A DNA stretch of 64,000 nucleotides from Bidens hawaiensis. Its lineage: Eukaryota > Streptophyta > Magnoliopsida > Asterales > Asteraceae. The notes under the pieces are model-generated. The model saw only the letters and a program-made list of their open reading frames with translations. It was not told where the DNA came from and did no database searches. The DNA lies in the NCBI GenBank assembly GCA_021521415.1, contig JAIQDT010000001.1:7564001-7628000 (forward strand), given 5' to 3'. The translations under genes were made by a program, and so were the position numbers. Positions within the stretch are counted from its first letter, which is position 1; the number at the start of each line of letters is the position of its first letter. Shown in pieces: positions 1 through 12,319 of the stretch.

Positions 1-551
1 CCCGAATCGATGATCTGTTCGACCAACTGCAAGGTGCGAGCTATTTCTCAAAAATTGATCTTAGATCGGGATACCATCAGGTTAGAATTCGGGAGGAGGA
101 TATCCCAAAAACCGCATTCCGGACTCGCTACGGCCATTACGAGTTCTTAGTTATGCCGTTTGGGCTAACAAATGCACCAGCAGTATTCATGGATCTCATG
201 AATCGAGTCTGTAAACCCTACCTCGATAAATTCGTCATCGTGTTTATTGACGATATTTTGATATACTCGAAGAGTAAAGAAGACCACGAGCAACACTTAA
301 GATTAATTTTAGAGCTTCTAAATCAGGAGAAGTTGTATGCAAAATTCTCCAAGTGTAACTTCTGGTTACAAGAAGTGCAATTCCTTGGTCACGTTATAAA
401 TCACCAAGGAATACACGTTGATCCAAGTAAGGTTGAAGCAGTTAAGAATTGGCAAGCGCCTAAATCGCCCAAGGAAATCCGCCAATTCTTAGGCTTAGCT
501 GGATACTATCGTCGATTTATAGAGAACTTTTCCAGCATCGCCCAACCTTTA
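1..551 (+). pseudogene. Element A: Ty3/gypsy reverse transcriptase fragment
   Basis: This is the reverse transcriptase domain of a chromovirus-type Ty3/gypsy polyprotein, entered at the window edge. The reading frame is open from base 1 and shows the conserved [12 protein letters not shown] block and the FIDDIL catalytic motif (about positions 247-264), followed by the [12 protein letters not shown] thumb/connection block. The frame is interrupted at 552 by a foreign insertion and resumes at 2251 in the same phase once the insertion and one target-site copy are discounted. It closely resembles element C further right, including the conserved Cys after NRV. Gag, protease and the 5' LTR lie outside the window. 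Confidence 0.93.
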
Positions 552-934
552 TGTAGGTCCCCCCGGGGACGTCCCCGATCGATACGAGATCCGCACGAGG
601 TCTAGGAGTGCGGAATCCTCCTAGACTCGTTAATGGTGTACAAGATGAAGAACACAAACACGTACACGAACAAATACACGAACAAATACAAGAACGGGAT
701 AAACAAATCTGCAGATTCTTTATAATAATAATTAAAACACGTTACATACCGTAACCAAACAGAAATCACGACTGACCCGAGGTGAGCTCTACCTCGGGTC
801 GTCTCACACGACTCTTCCTCTCTTTTACTCTCTAGACAAATGAACTATAACACAATACTCTAATTTCTGGATACAAAACCTAAACAAGACACACATATAT
901 ATAGACAAAACATCTTCTCGGGCTTGGGCTTGGG

Positions 935-1080
935 CCAGTAGGCGAAGTTGTTCATAACTTCGCCTATGGCGAAGTTGTGATAACTTCGCCTAAGGCAGAA
1001 GTTGTTACAACTTCGCCTAAGGCGAAGTTGTTCTAACTTCGCCTAAGGCGAAGTTGTGCTAACTTCGCCTGTGGCGTTCC
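935..1080. repeat. Palindromic tandem repeat in element H (AACTTCGCC / GGCGAAGTT)
   Basis: Repeated units of about 26 bp combine AACTTCGCC with its reverse complement GGCGAAGTT separated by a few bases. Each unit can fold into a hairpin, and neighbouring units can pair with each other. A related array sits near the right end of the same insertion. Confidence 0.85.
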
Positions 1081-2014
1081 GCTGGTCTGAATTGCATAGC
1101 GACGGTCACAAAATGCACCAACAGTCTCCCCTTTGAACGTTGCTCTCAATTCTAACAAACACAAAAGATCATCTGTTACAAAACATGCACCAACAGACTC
1201 CCTCTTAACTGATGATCTTCTGTTTGCTCATCAACCAGTCGTGTCTGAAACTGTCCTGTAGCTTCACAAATCTACCAATCACCCAGCGTCTTCCATATCA
1301 GATCTCCCCTTCAGTGTAAGCTTCTCCGACTATAACGATTGAGGTCTTTGAAATGCATGCATCCTCGTGCCAATAGATCATCTCAACCAATCACGTGAGT
1401 CCATCTGACTTCACCAACACATGAAGTTGGGCTTCCTCCACAACTTCACCAACTCGTCGGCATACGATAAGGTTTAATCTTCAACTACTCAACATCAAGT
1501 GATCAATTTCATCACAAAACCACCTTGACAGAATCTAACACATGACCATTAATTAATCTGAAGCATCTTCAATCACCAGGGATAACGATCAAGAACATAA
1601 ACACTTTTAGTTCCCGATTAAATCCAACTTGTTCCCGAATTTTCACTCTAATAAATAAGCATCACGTTTCAGGATCCAATTCTCGAACGCCTTGAAAATA
1701 ACATAAATAATATGCTCTGACCGCAATCCAGTAATGACAAAAACCTTCAGTTCAATTTGACTTTCTTCAGTTGGTCAACCTCAAACAACAACAATTTCAT
1801 TGCCCACAAACACCCAAATATGTGTCAATATCCAGTTTCAATCAATATCCCATTCACAAACTCAACTCCATATCCAGAGTTGACACGTATTTGTTCACAC
1901 GTAAGACCAAGAGATAACAAGATCACTCGTTGACGGAACAACATCTTCGGTCTCACAATAATCGTGTACACCTGGCCATACAGACGAAAACACCAAAATA
2001 CTTTTTTTTTTTTT

Positions 2015-2192
2015 TAACTTCACCTGGCTGCTAACTTCACCTGGCCATAACTTCACCTGGCTGCTAACTTCACCTGGCTGCTAACTTCACCTGGCCATAA
2101 CTTCACCTGGCTGCTAACTTCGCCTGGCTGCTAACTTCGCCTGGCCATAACTTCACCTGGCTGCTAACTTCGCCTGTTTGCTAACTTCGCCT
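2015..2192. repeat. Tandem repeat in element H (AACTTCRCCTGGC...)
   Basis: Roughly nine copies of a 16-21-bp unit built on TAACTTCACCTGGC with A/G variation at one site. It is related to the palindromic array at 935-1080 but lacks the complementary arm. A run of T precedes it (2003-2014). Confidence 0.85.
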
Positions 2193-2250
2193 GTGGCGTT
2201 CCGCTGGTCTGAATTGCATAGCGACGGTCACAAAATTCACCAACACTTTA

Positions 2251-4225
2251 ACCCTCCTGACTCAAAAGGATCGAAAGTATGATTGGGGAGAAGATCAGGA
2301 AACGGCGTTTCAAACGCTAAAACAAAGATTGTGCCAAGCGCCGATCGTAAGTCTCCCCGACGGAGACGATGGTTTTGTCGTGTATTGTGACGCATCCCGT
2401 AGAGGATTGGGATGTGTGTTGATGCAGAATAATAAAGTCATAGCCTATGCTTCCCGACAGTTAAAAGTACACGAGAAAAATTACACTACTCATGACTTAG
2501 AACTGGGAGCAGTTATCTTCGCACTTAATATCTGGAGACATTATCTCTACGGTACAAAGTGCACCATCTTCACCGATCATAAAAGTTTGCAAAACATATT
2601 CGATCAGAAAGAACTGAATATGAGACAACGAAGATGGGTCGAATTATTAAGCGACTATGACTGTGACATCCATTATCACCCCGTCAAGGCTAACGTCGTA
2701 GCCGATGCCTTGAGTAGGAAGGATCGGGTTAAGCCATTGCGAGTGCGAGCGCTGGGGATGATAGTCCAGTCGAACCTTTCGGATTTGATTCGAGTCGCTC
2801 AACGCGAGGCGTTGGAAGAGGAACAATTGGAAAACGAGGGACTTTTCGGTAACGAGAAGAATTTCGAACAGCGCAAGGACGAAATTCTCTACTTCAAAAA
2901 TCGGATTTGGATCCCAACCCTCCATGATCTTCGTGAATTGATCATGAACGAAGCGCATAAATCAAAATATTCCATACATCCGGGTTCGGATAAGATGTAC
3001 AAGGATGTGAAGGAGTTCTACTGGTGGCCGGGTATGAAAAATGATATAGCCACATACGTCGGCAAGTGTACGACGTGTGCGAGGGTTAAGGCGGAGCACC
3101 AGAAACCTTCGGGAATGTTACAACAACCGGAAATTCCCGAATGGAAGTGGGAGCAGATCACGATGGATTTTGTGACACATCTCCCCAAGACGTCCCGAGG
3201 ACATGATGCAATTTGGGTAGTCGTGGATCGATTAACCAAATCGGCACATTTTATTCCGATTAGAAATAATTATAACACTGAGAGACTTGCGCAGATTTAT
3301 ATAAATGAAATTGTGTCTCGTCATGGGATACCCATCTCAATCATCTCTGATCGGGATAGCCATTTCACCTCCAAGCTTTGGCAAGCTGTGCAAGAAGCGC
3401 TGGGAACGCGTATTAATTTTAAGCACAGCCTACCACCCTCAGATCGACGGTCAGTCTGAGAGGACCATTCAAACCCTGTAGGATTTGCTTCGTGCATGCG
3501 TACTGGATTTTAAGGGAAATTGGGATCAACATCTCCCGCTCGTTGAATTTTCCTATAATAACAGTTACCATAGCAGTATAAAAGCAGCACCGTATGAAGC
3601 ATTGTATGGACGAAAGTGCCGATCACCACTCTGCTGGACTGAAGTGGGCGACACACAGGTTATTAGATCAGATCTGGTCCAGGAAACGACCAGCAAAATC
3701 CTTGAAATTAAGAACAATCTGAAGGCCGCGCGGGATCAGCAGAAGAGTTATGCCGATACCCGTAGAAAACCGTTATCATTTGAGAAAGGTGATAAAGTGT
3801 ATTTGAAAGTATCACCTTGGAAAGGAGTAGTCAGATTTGGAAAGGCGGGGAAGTTAGCCCCTAGATACATTGGACCGTTCGACGTTATTGCAAAAATCGG
3901 TCCTGTAGCATACCGATTAGAGCTGCCTGATGAACTGAGTGCAGTTCACAACGTGTTTCACGTGTCAAACTTGAAAAGGTGTCTGTCGGATGAGACATCG
4001 GTGTTACCTTTAGAGGGTGTCCAAATAAATGATAAGCTCAACATTGTAGAGGAACCCATAGAAATAGTAGACGGGAAAATCAAGCAACTTAGACACAATA
4101 AGATCTCGTTGGTCAAAGTTAGATGGAACTCGCAACGAGGCCCAGAATATACTTGGGAACGAAAGGACGAATTTCGGAAGAAATACCCCCACCTATTTCC
4201 GCAAAAGGAAGTAGTTGATGCGTAA
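2251..4225 (+). pseudogene. Element A: RNase H - integrase - chromodomain (frameshift and stop)
   Basis: This is the second half of the element A polyprotein. RNase H comes first ([10 protein letters not shown], then TDHKSLQ), followed by the integrase zinc-binding region ([16 protein letters not shown]) and the catalytic core with Asp in TMDFVTHLP and Asp in ISDRDSHF. A one-base frameshift near 3421 moves the frame, so the third acidic residue (SERTIQ) is read only in the new frame. A TAG then follows at 3479-3481 where a Glu codon is expected. The C-terminal part (3485-4225) carries the GPF/Y-like VGP-YR region, the [10 protein letters not shown] block and a chromodomain-like tail ([16 protein letters not shown]), as in Tekay/Del chromoviruses. 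It is non-functional. Confidence 0.93.
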
Positions 4226-4251
4226 AATTTCGAGGACGAAATTTTTATAAC

Positions 4252-4261
4252 GGGGGGAGAA
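4252..4261 (+). promoter_or_regulatory. Polypurine tract of element A
   Basis: A run of GGGGGGAGAA lies directly against the TGTAAC start of the 3' LTR at 4262. This is the position expected for the plus-strand primer. A short palindrome around CGAGGACG (about 4224-4245) precedes it. Confidence 0.85.
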
Positions 4262-7200
4262 TGTAACGATTCCGGCAAATTCAGGTATACCCTAGCCGGA
4301 ATATACTATTTACGTGTTATTTAATACCGAATATATGAATTATAATGTGTTAATACGAGTATATAAGATTCCCAGTACGAATTATACTCGAATGTACAGT
4401 TAGTCGTATTGGAATTACGATTAACCGATGAACGGTTATTGAAACCCGAACGAATCGGGGATTACGTCATAGATGAAATATATGATGTTTAGTAAGGTTT
4501 ACGAAGTATTAAGGCTTCGGGATAAGTGAATTTATAGCACAAAAAAAGGATTTCGAGTTATTAGTACGTCGGTACGTTAAACGAAACCTTTAACATCAAA
4601 CCAAGCAAGAGACGATCGATCAAGCCGAAAAAGATGCACAATGACCGACAATATGATGTGTTGAGTAAATAAATGTCATGGTTTAAGTTTTTAAAGATTT
4701 TAAATCGGTTTTATATAAATTTTATTTTTAAGCCGAAAAAACGGCCGTTTTAGCCTCGTTTTAAGCCGAATTAAGTGTTTAACCGAAAAACGAACTGAAC
4801 CAGATTATCCACAACATTATCCGGATTACACAATCCAAGTTTGTGGCCAAGAATGAAGATGTGGGTCCCACCCCACACCCTATCATGGACCGATCGGTCC
4901 ACTCTATCCCCATTACACATCACATTTTCTTTTTTCTAAACTTCCAACTCCAAAATCCTCTCAACACTCTTCAACCTCCACTCAAATCCTTGATTTATAA
5001 CAATAATCATAAGGTAAAAACATGGTTTTAATGGTTGATTCTTAGTTTTGATTCCATAATCTTGAGAAAATTAAGTTTCAAATGAAAAATGGGTGAAAAC
5101 CCGAGATGAAACCGATTCTTGGAGGATCAAGTGATGTATACAAGTTATACAAAGGATCTTGGTCCAAGAAAGTAGTTAAAAGAGTCAAAAACGAATTTTT
5201 ACGGTCAAAATCTTTGTTTTGATGTTTTAATCGAAACCATGAAAGAAATGGCTTGATTGTGGGTATAACTTGCTTGGTGTGGTGTTGTTGTGCTTGTAGG
5301 TGTTGTATCTAGTGGCTAGCAAAGGCTAGAAACCAAGATCTTTGCGATCTAACGCTAGAAAACACAAGGTAGTTCGGTTTTCATATGATTTAGATAATTT
5401 GGACAGATTGTGATAGACCTAGAGTTGGGTCACGAAATTTCACAGAGATGATCTACACATGAAAATATGAGATATGTCAATTTTTGGTAATTTTTGGATA
5501 AAGGATGAATATTTGGTGAATTTAATGCTCGGTTTTGGCCACAAATGGTGAAAAATATCTAAACATCATGAAAAATTTTCGAAAATTTAAGATAAGCTTT
5601 TTATAACATATAAAGGTCACACACAAAATTTCAGGTTCATTGGAGAAGTCTAAGTAGGCTTTTCGGTAAAACGAGTTCTAGGGATTTCTAGCTCGGTTTT
5701 GGTAAAAATGGCATGAAAAATAAGTTTTTGGTTCTGGAAAAATTACAGGGAACTATGTGGGTGACAGGGGTCATCCCAGAAAAATTTGGGATTTTTCGAA
5801 GGTCGTTTGGTATTTTCGTCATATTTGGTGTTTAAATGACGTTTAAAAATGGTTAAATAAATTTTAGATATAAAAATTAATTCTGGAAAAATTTTATAAA
5901 ATTCCTTACTGTCAAAATATGGTTTGTACAAAATTTCAAGGTCCGAGACTAAACGGATATTTATTTGTGCTAAATGGAACTTAAAAACAAACTTTTAAAG
6001 CTTAAAACGAGTAAACCGGCGAAGTTCGCCTAAGCGAGCTGACTGGTGTTTGAAAACCTTAAAAATGGATGATTTTTATGAAACTAAGTTAATCAAGTAA
6101 AAATAAATCATCCGAAAATAATTCGGATGATTTGGGTAATTTTACCCGATTTAACCGTTTCCGGTGTATTAAAGACGGAAACGGGCCCCGCGGCCAAACG
6201 GGGTGTCTAACCGAGCTCTAATTTCACCACTTTAATGAAAATATCAATAATAACTATTTTCGGGTCGTGTGTGGTCAAACTCATTTTTGTAAACATAAAG
6301 ACGGATAACCGTGCTAGGCACGCAAAACGAGAAAACAAACTAACGGTAGTTTTGACTAAAGAACTCTAGGTGATATCACAATCTAAGTCCTGAAAAGTAT
6401 TTCGGGGTTAACATTGTCCCCGGATCTTGTACGGTACTGGGTTAGCAGTGTCCCCAGACGTACCGGTTAACACGAATTTAAGTTATATTGATAGAAATTG
6501 TGTAGTAACGATTTGGGGATCGTATTACAGATCTGTACCAGTAGCCGTGCACCGTAGTACATCTTGCTCACAAGAAGGTGAGTTTTCACGAGCCCCTTTT
6601 ACTGAACTGTTTTAAATATTTTCCCGGGGCGGAAAGCATGTTTTTATCAAAGTGTTTAAGTACATGCTGATCGCATGGAAATGAACGTATTTATTTAATG
6701 TTTATTGTACGGGAATCGTACGGTAATGAATTAAGATGGTAATTGTCTAAGTTGCTAACAGTGTAAGGCCCGAAACAGTGTTCTGGGGTAACCGAGTTCC
6801 CAGAGGTTATTAAATGTGTTTCTGGGGTAACAGAGTTCCCAGAGGTTATTAAATGTGTTTCTGGGGTAACAGAGTTCCCAGAGGTTATTAAATGTGTTTC
6901 TGGGGTAACAGAGTTCCCAGAGGTTATTGGAAGTATTCTGGGGTAACAGAGTTCCCGGAGGTTAATCGATATGTTTTGGGGTTAACAGAGTTTTCACTTG
7001 TGAACTCAGTATAATTACATCGCTTATTTATGATTTTTATAATGATTTGTCATGGTTTATTTAAATTAGTGAAACTCACCAACTATTCGTAGTTGACCCG
7101 TTTTCTTTACATGCTTTCTAGGTGCACTCAAATTGGAATGAGTGATCTGTGTTCGATGCGGTGTGCTATTTTGTGGAAGTCTAGAGATCTATATTTTGCA

Positions 7201-7382
7201 TTAAATATGTTAATGTACTATCGGTAACACTTATGTGATAACGCTTAGATGGTTATGAAACTCAGAACAATGTAATACGTTTAAATTAATGTAGTGGTGT
7301 TTTCTTTATAAACAATGCTGTTGATATCAGATGTGTCTGTTGCATCCCGTGTACGTTTCCGCTGCGGTTACGTGGTGTTACA
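4262..7382 (+). mobile_element. 3' LTR of element A (Tekay-like, about 3.1 kb)
   Basis: The LTR starts TGTAACGATTCC right after the polypurine tract and ends GTGGTGTTACA. A length of about 3 kb is usual for Tekay/Del LTRs. It contains no long ORF and holds a small tandem array at 6778-6994. The partner LTR is outside the window, so the ends rest on the TG/CA termini and polypurine position only. Confidence 0.82.
6778..6994. repeat. Tandem array (about 37-bp unit) in element A LTR
   Basis: Six imperfect copies of a unit around CTGGGGTAACAGAGTTCCC with AGAGGTTATT. The first four are nearly identical and the last two diverge. A weaker relative (GGGTTAACATTGTCCCC) lies at about 6405. Confidence 0.9.
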
Positions 7383-8280
7383 AAAGTCTACCAAGCAGCC
7401 ATTAGATACGATTAAGGTACAATTAATTAATAGCTAGTGTTCCCCACAACATGACATGCCCCCGTTATCAAGCAATACACCGAACCATCACCATAGGTGA
7501 GTATGCAAAATTTCATCTGTAGGACTTACATGTAACGTGTCCCTTGTGGTCCGTTTCTTAATGGTAATGAGACGCGAGGGGGGACCCCACATGGCTAACA
7601 GCGTGGATGATCAAGTCAGTAGTATATTTGTACTTTTTGTACGTAGTGATCATGTTTATTGACTTATGTGGCAGATAAATGCGGGTTTGCTCTTTTTAGC
7701 TTTATTTTATATATTCACAGCCCCATTTAGAATTGTGAATACCCAGATGAATAGACTGCATACAGACCCATGGTCTCCGGACCCGAGGCATCCCTTCAAT
7801 ACAAGATTTAAGGTTATAAAACCATACGCCAATGAAGTGTAAAACACTAACACTAACCAGTTTAAGATTTATATCACCGGCTACACGGCATACGCTCACG
7901 TTAAATCTACCCGAGCATCATATGATAACGTATTCAAATTTTAACATTAATAATATTTCCATTTTTTCATATAAAGAATTGAGGCTTGAGTATGGCCCAA
8001 CCTTTCATTACTTATTTTACACGGACAAAAAGCTTTACCCACAAAAGATTTCCGTTTTACCCATTTTATAAAAATTGTCCTTTCATTCTCAAGGCTGAGC
8101 CTACCGACACATCTCATGTTAAGTGCGTTTTCTTTTATATTATATCATATTATTAGTAGTTTGAAAAACAAGTTTCCGATAAGTATCATCATTTTCCATT
8201 TTAACGCAAAAACCATTTTCATGGAATATTTAAAAAAAAAATGTTTTCAATTTTTTAGTTAAATTTAAACTACGACTCAA
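7383..8280. other. Unassigned AT-rich spacer
   Basis: No gene, LTR pair or convincing coding frame was seen. It begins right after the element A LTR and ends where the Athila-like 3' region starts (CCCCACACTT at about 8290). It may hold the eroded 3' LTR of element G, but I could not align it to the LTR at 10506. Confidence 0.5.
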
Positions 8281-10480
8281 ATATCCTATCCCCACACTTA
8301 AATTTTGAATTGTCCTCAATGCTAGGATAAGGACGACTTAAAATAAAAATAAAATTAAAAATAAAGTCGGACTACAAAAAATTAAAAACCTAATAATAAA
8401 AAAAAATAAAATAAAACAAAAATTAATAAGCTAGATAATGGAAAAGACTTAGCTGGTAATATACGCATGAAACATGATGCCAAAGTCTTCCTTCCAAGAA
8501 TGCCTCCAACAACGAATGTGCTCAGCAAATAGTAACTCCTTCTCTCACACACGAACGTAAGCAGCAAAAATTCAACAAACAATATCTAGAAATATATCTT
8601 ATCAAACTGATAGATATTAAGCATTCAATGTATTTTCACTAACCGACAAATATATAAAATAATCATGAATAATCAGGAGCAAATAATAAATATAAAGTAT
8701 ACGGCTCCACTGCTACTCCATCCCCACACTTGTCTTTTTTCATTATACTCTTCCTTGGGGATCGTCTCTAGCTCAATCTTTTTTCAAACTAGCAAAACTT
8801 AAAAACACAAGAACAAAGACAAAGTACAAAAACTACGTTAGTGACTCGATGAATTATACAAACTCTACGAAACCTCCCCACACTTGAACTTAATCAGGAG
8901 GTTTCTCCTTGATCTGGACCCTGTCGAACCCGTTTAGTTCCACCCGGGTACTTATCAAACAGTAATATATCAATGATGGAACCGCAAAATATTAAATTAG
9001 AATTAAAAATCAGCAACTGGTCAGACCACCTATATTTAAACTTACCTGGCAAGAGCTGAATGCGTTGTAAGTATTGAGAAGAACGGTTATGTTTGACATT
9101 TAATGGCTTTTTCACTCCCGTAGACCATCTTCTAAAGTATACGCAACTTCGGTTTTCAGGTAACCTATCATCCTCGACCTTATCCCGTGGTTTTGATTCC
9201 TGATCAGCATTCAAAACACAGTCCACGGGCTGGCAATGGTGTTCTTTCTCTAACACCACATCCTCATCTACATTGTCCTCTACAAGTAGGGCCTCGAAAA
9301 ACGCAACATCCTCATTAACGTCCAATGTCTCCCCCGTCATAATCCGACAATCCATCCAACTCCAGATTCAGGAATTCATCTTCCTCGTTAAGCTCATTAT
9401 CAACCTTAAACATATCCTCAACACCAAACATTAGCTCGAGTGACTCTCCCAATTCTATCTCTTCCTCAATCACAGGTTTCACCATAATTGATCTCAGATA
9501 TACAGCCCACTCCTCCCCGTCACAATCATCATCGGAGTCACTATAAAACTCTAGTAAAATTAGCAACAAATACATGTGTGGCCTGAGGTGGGACTTTATC
9601 AGCCACTCGTGTCTCCATATCTGGAATGTTCTCCTCTGAATCATCAATATACTCCATGATTGGCTCTTTCCCTTCTTCTGGAAACATCGAGAACAACTCG
9701 CCCAACCGATTCATGTATCCCAAATAGTTGCCTTCCGCATCATTCTTATAACCAGGTGTCGGTTGCTGCTCTATTTGCATGCTCTCCTCTTCGGTTTCTC
9801 GAATCAATTCGCTATCTGACTCGTCCACGCATTGGAGATCTGCTTTGACCATTCTTCCACCTTTGTTAGTATTCTAAAGATTTCTTTAACTGCATCCTGG
9901 AGACCTGCAAAAACAGATAGTTGATTTCTTAGTATAGCATCATGTTCAGCTAATTTTTGTTGGTATTGGGCATCCTTCTCCAATGGTCGGGTCAACAACT
10001 CCTCGATCTTATTCAAATACGCCTTGGCACCCCTGTTGGGGTTGCTCTCGGAATGTTGAGCATAATATTTCCCTTGTTTGTATTGATATCCCCGATCCGG
10101 TTCGTTATAAAAATATGGCGGGGACCCTGCGAAAGATAAGACTGTTGCTGCACATAGGGTTTAGTAACTATAACAAATAAAGTTAGAGCCCTTGTATGGA
10201 CAATCATGGGGAAAATGAGGATCACCACACGTATCACAATTAAGGTTACTATAGTATGGACATTTAATGGTAAAGTGGGGTTCATTACAAATTTCACACA
10301 TAATTATAAGAATCTAAACAAGCAAAAGACACGGACAATTAAACACCCATGACTCAAAGAAAAAAAAAATAAACACGTAAAAATCTAATTAACTAAAACC
10401 TTAAAAACTCAAAAGCAAAAACACAATATAACGTATATAGCAAGTAAGTCCAATTAGATTTAAGAACGCAATCGCCAAGA
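8281..10480 (-). pseudogene. Element G: decayed internal region of an Athila-like Ty3 element
   Basis: On the minus strand the region runs from a primer-binding site at 10481 toward lower coordinates. Open fragments (about 10016-9804, 9852-9541, 9647-9315 and 9355-8894) are acidic and connected only by frameshifts. The last includes LPGKFKYRW, similar to the integrase C-terminus of Athila-type elements. Three sites reading AAGTGTGGGGA on the minus strand (about 8290, 8726 and 8880) are like the stretch typical after Athila pol. No RT motif is visible, so the centre of pol is deleted. Class is inferred from the primer site and these motifs. Confidence 0.6.
10161..10301 (-). CDS. 46-aa ORF with two zinc-knuckle-like motifs (element G)
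   Basis: A short intact frame starts with ATG at 10301 and stops with TAA at 10161-10163. It encodes two tandem CX2CX3HX4C units (CEICNEPHFTIKC and CDTCGDPHFPHDC). It lies between the primer-binding site and the longer decayed fragments of element G. It may be the truncated start of a gag-like protein or a leader ORF. The frame is too short to claim function. Confidence 0.55.
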   Translation of the reverse strand: MCEICNEPHFTIKCPYYSNLNCDTCGDPHFPHDCPYKGSNFICYSY

Positions 10481-10499
10481 GTCCCCGGCAACGGCGCCA
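10481..10499 (-). promoter_or_regulatory. Primer-binding site of element G
   Basis: On the minus strand this reads TGGCGCCGTTGCCGGGGAC, the primer-binding site style of Athila/Tat-type Ty3 elements. It is 6 bp inside the LTR end at 10506, which fixes the element as minus strand with its 5' LTR to the right. Confidence 0.88.
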
Positions 10500-10505
10500 A
10501 AAACT

Positions 10506-12310
10506 TGATGTGCTAAAATTAGTCTAATAATTATTAACTAAATTATGCTAATCTAGACACTAAGTAATACTCTAGACTCTTACACTTAACTTAAACTACT
10601 AACCGGCAAGTGTACCGGTCGACTCTAGTACAGCTAAGTAAGTCTGGATATCGAACCCACGAGATTCGTTAAATTATGTATATTAACTAATTAGACTCGA
10701 CTAACTGACACGACTATTTAATTATTATTATTATAAGGGGGTTTTAGTTAAAAACTAAATTTAAACTAATTAATAAAAAACAATTAAAATAAACAAAAAA
10801 CACACGAGTTTGACTGATTCAGATGATGAGAGTAACTACCTAGGCTAGAATCCTTTAAGTTATGGTTATCAATTAACTGGGAAACTTGAGTTATGGAACT
10901 GGGATCGTAAAATAGACTCTTGACAGAAAACCCGAACAGGTTCCTCGAACCTTCAAGAAGACACCTATGGATTTCTAATAAGTTTTTAAGACTTACCAGT
11001 TTTAAATATTAAACTTCCTTAAGGTTATTTAATTGCGTATGTTAAAATATCTTAATGGCGAAATCCTACCTTACAGCGCGGAAATCAAAGATAGCTAAAT
11101 AGACTCAATTGACTTAAGAGACTAAGTTGACAATCAAATCTAGACGGACTCCTTACAAAGAACCAAGTCTAGCAATCCTGACCAACAAAGATCTATCAAT
11201 AACCTATCACCTTACAGCTCTCTAGGCTAGCAGCTCACTTTTATTTATTTAGTTAGTTTTATTGTTTCTATGATTTTATTTGAATTCAATCACAAACTAG
11301 TCAAAAACACATAGTAAATGACCTAACAAAACTCTATCCTATGAAACAATCAAGAAGAGTAATGTGAAACAATAAATCCAAGTAAATAAAACCAAGCAAT
11401 CATACGCATCAATTTCATCAAACCCAACAATTTACTTAAAACATAAAATCCATAATGAACAAAATCACAATCAAAATCAAACCAAACAAAGGTTCATCAC
11501 AAGCTTAGGCAATATAAAACGTTTAGCCTAACATCTTAAAATCAAAGAAACCAAAATAATTAAGTCCAACAACCAAGCTCATAATTAAAATAATAAATTC
11601 AAACCGAACTATGATGATGCTTGGTTGAATAGGTATTGAACCCAAACGATCTCCACTCAAACCAAAGTGCTTGCTTCCTTTTTTTTCTTCTTCTTGCATT
11701 CATTGTACTTCATTGATGCCTCCAATCTCAAATAACAATAAAATAATGTTGATGTCGACCTCTCTTTCTTTTATTTTGTTGTCTGTAGGGTTCTCCTTCA
11801 TAAAAATCTATGTATGCTTTTTATTCTTCTTGAATTAAACCCTCACCGACTCCAAGCTTGTTTTTTTCTTACTTCGTTGGGCTATAAAACCTTTTAGTGG
11901 GTCGTTGAATATATCAAACAATTAATTTGGTGCATGTTCAACTTTGACATCCCCTGTGTCCAAATCAAACTAACAATTGTGATTTAATATTAAATTTAAA
12001 TATTAAATTTCATATCCATATAAATTAAAATAGATTACATGATAACTTTAAACAAACTGTAATAATAATTAAAATAAATTATGTCAAGCTATAAACTCAT
12101 TGGTCTCAAAACAGTAAACATAATTCGTTTTAACTCATTGTCAAATATTTAAAATAAATACTCAATTTTAGCTCATTATCTCTGAGAACATTAAAACCCA
12201 CATACGAACCAATTAATAATAATATTCAATAAAACCTGGCTCAAAAGTACTTCAAAGTGCATGGAACATTCATATAATAATATGTATAATTTAGACCACA
12301 TTAATTATCT
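10506..12310 (-). mobile_element. 5' LTR of element G (right end approximate)
   Basis: On the + strand the LTR begins TGATGTGCTAAAATT next to the primer-binding site. AT-rich non-coding sequence continues to about 12310, where sequence homologous to the Tat-element antisense ORF begins. The right boundary is uncertain; a CA at about 12298-12299 is one candidate. No partner LTR is seen. Confidence 0.6.
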
Positions 12311-12319
12311 TATCGTGAA

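Larger units (their letters stand above)
552..2245. mobile_element. Element H: LTR-type insertion (TG...CA) splitting element A pol
   Basis: The insertion starts TGTAGGTCC and ends ACCAACA, and is flanked by the 5-bp direct repeat CTTTA at 547-551 and 2246-2250. The pol frame of element A resumes exactly after the second CTTTA. A segment of about 50 bp ending at 1123 (CGTTCCGCTGG through ACCAACA) recurs at the right end (about 2193-2245), so the 5' part 552-1123 looks like one LTR or a duplicated LTR segment. No second copy of the TGTAGGTCC start is visible, and there is no coding sequence. It could be a solo LTR with an internal duplication or a small non-autonomous element. Strand is not determined. 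Confidence 0.85.

Noticed and set aside
6778..6994. CRISPR-like regular repeats
   Set aside because: Units are directly tandem with no unique spacers, in a plant LTR; there are no cas genes and the DNA is nuclear.
7702..8071. Two short overlapping ORFs (7702-7899 minus and 7832-8071 plus)
   Set aside because: They are mutually overlapping, short, and lack any recognisable protein feature.
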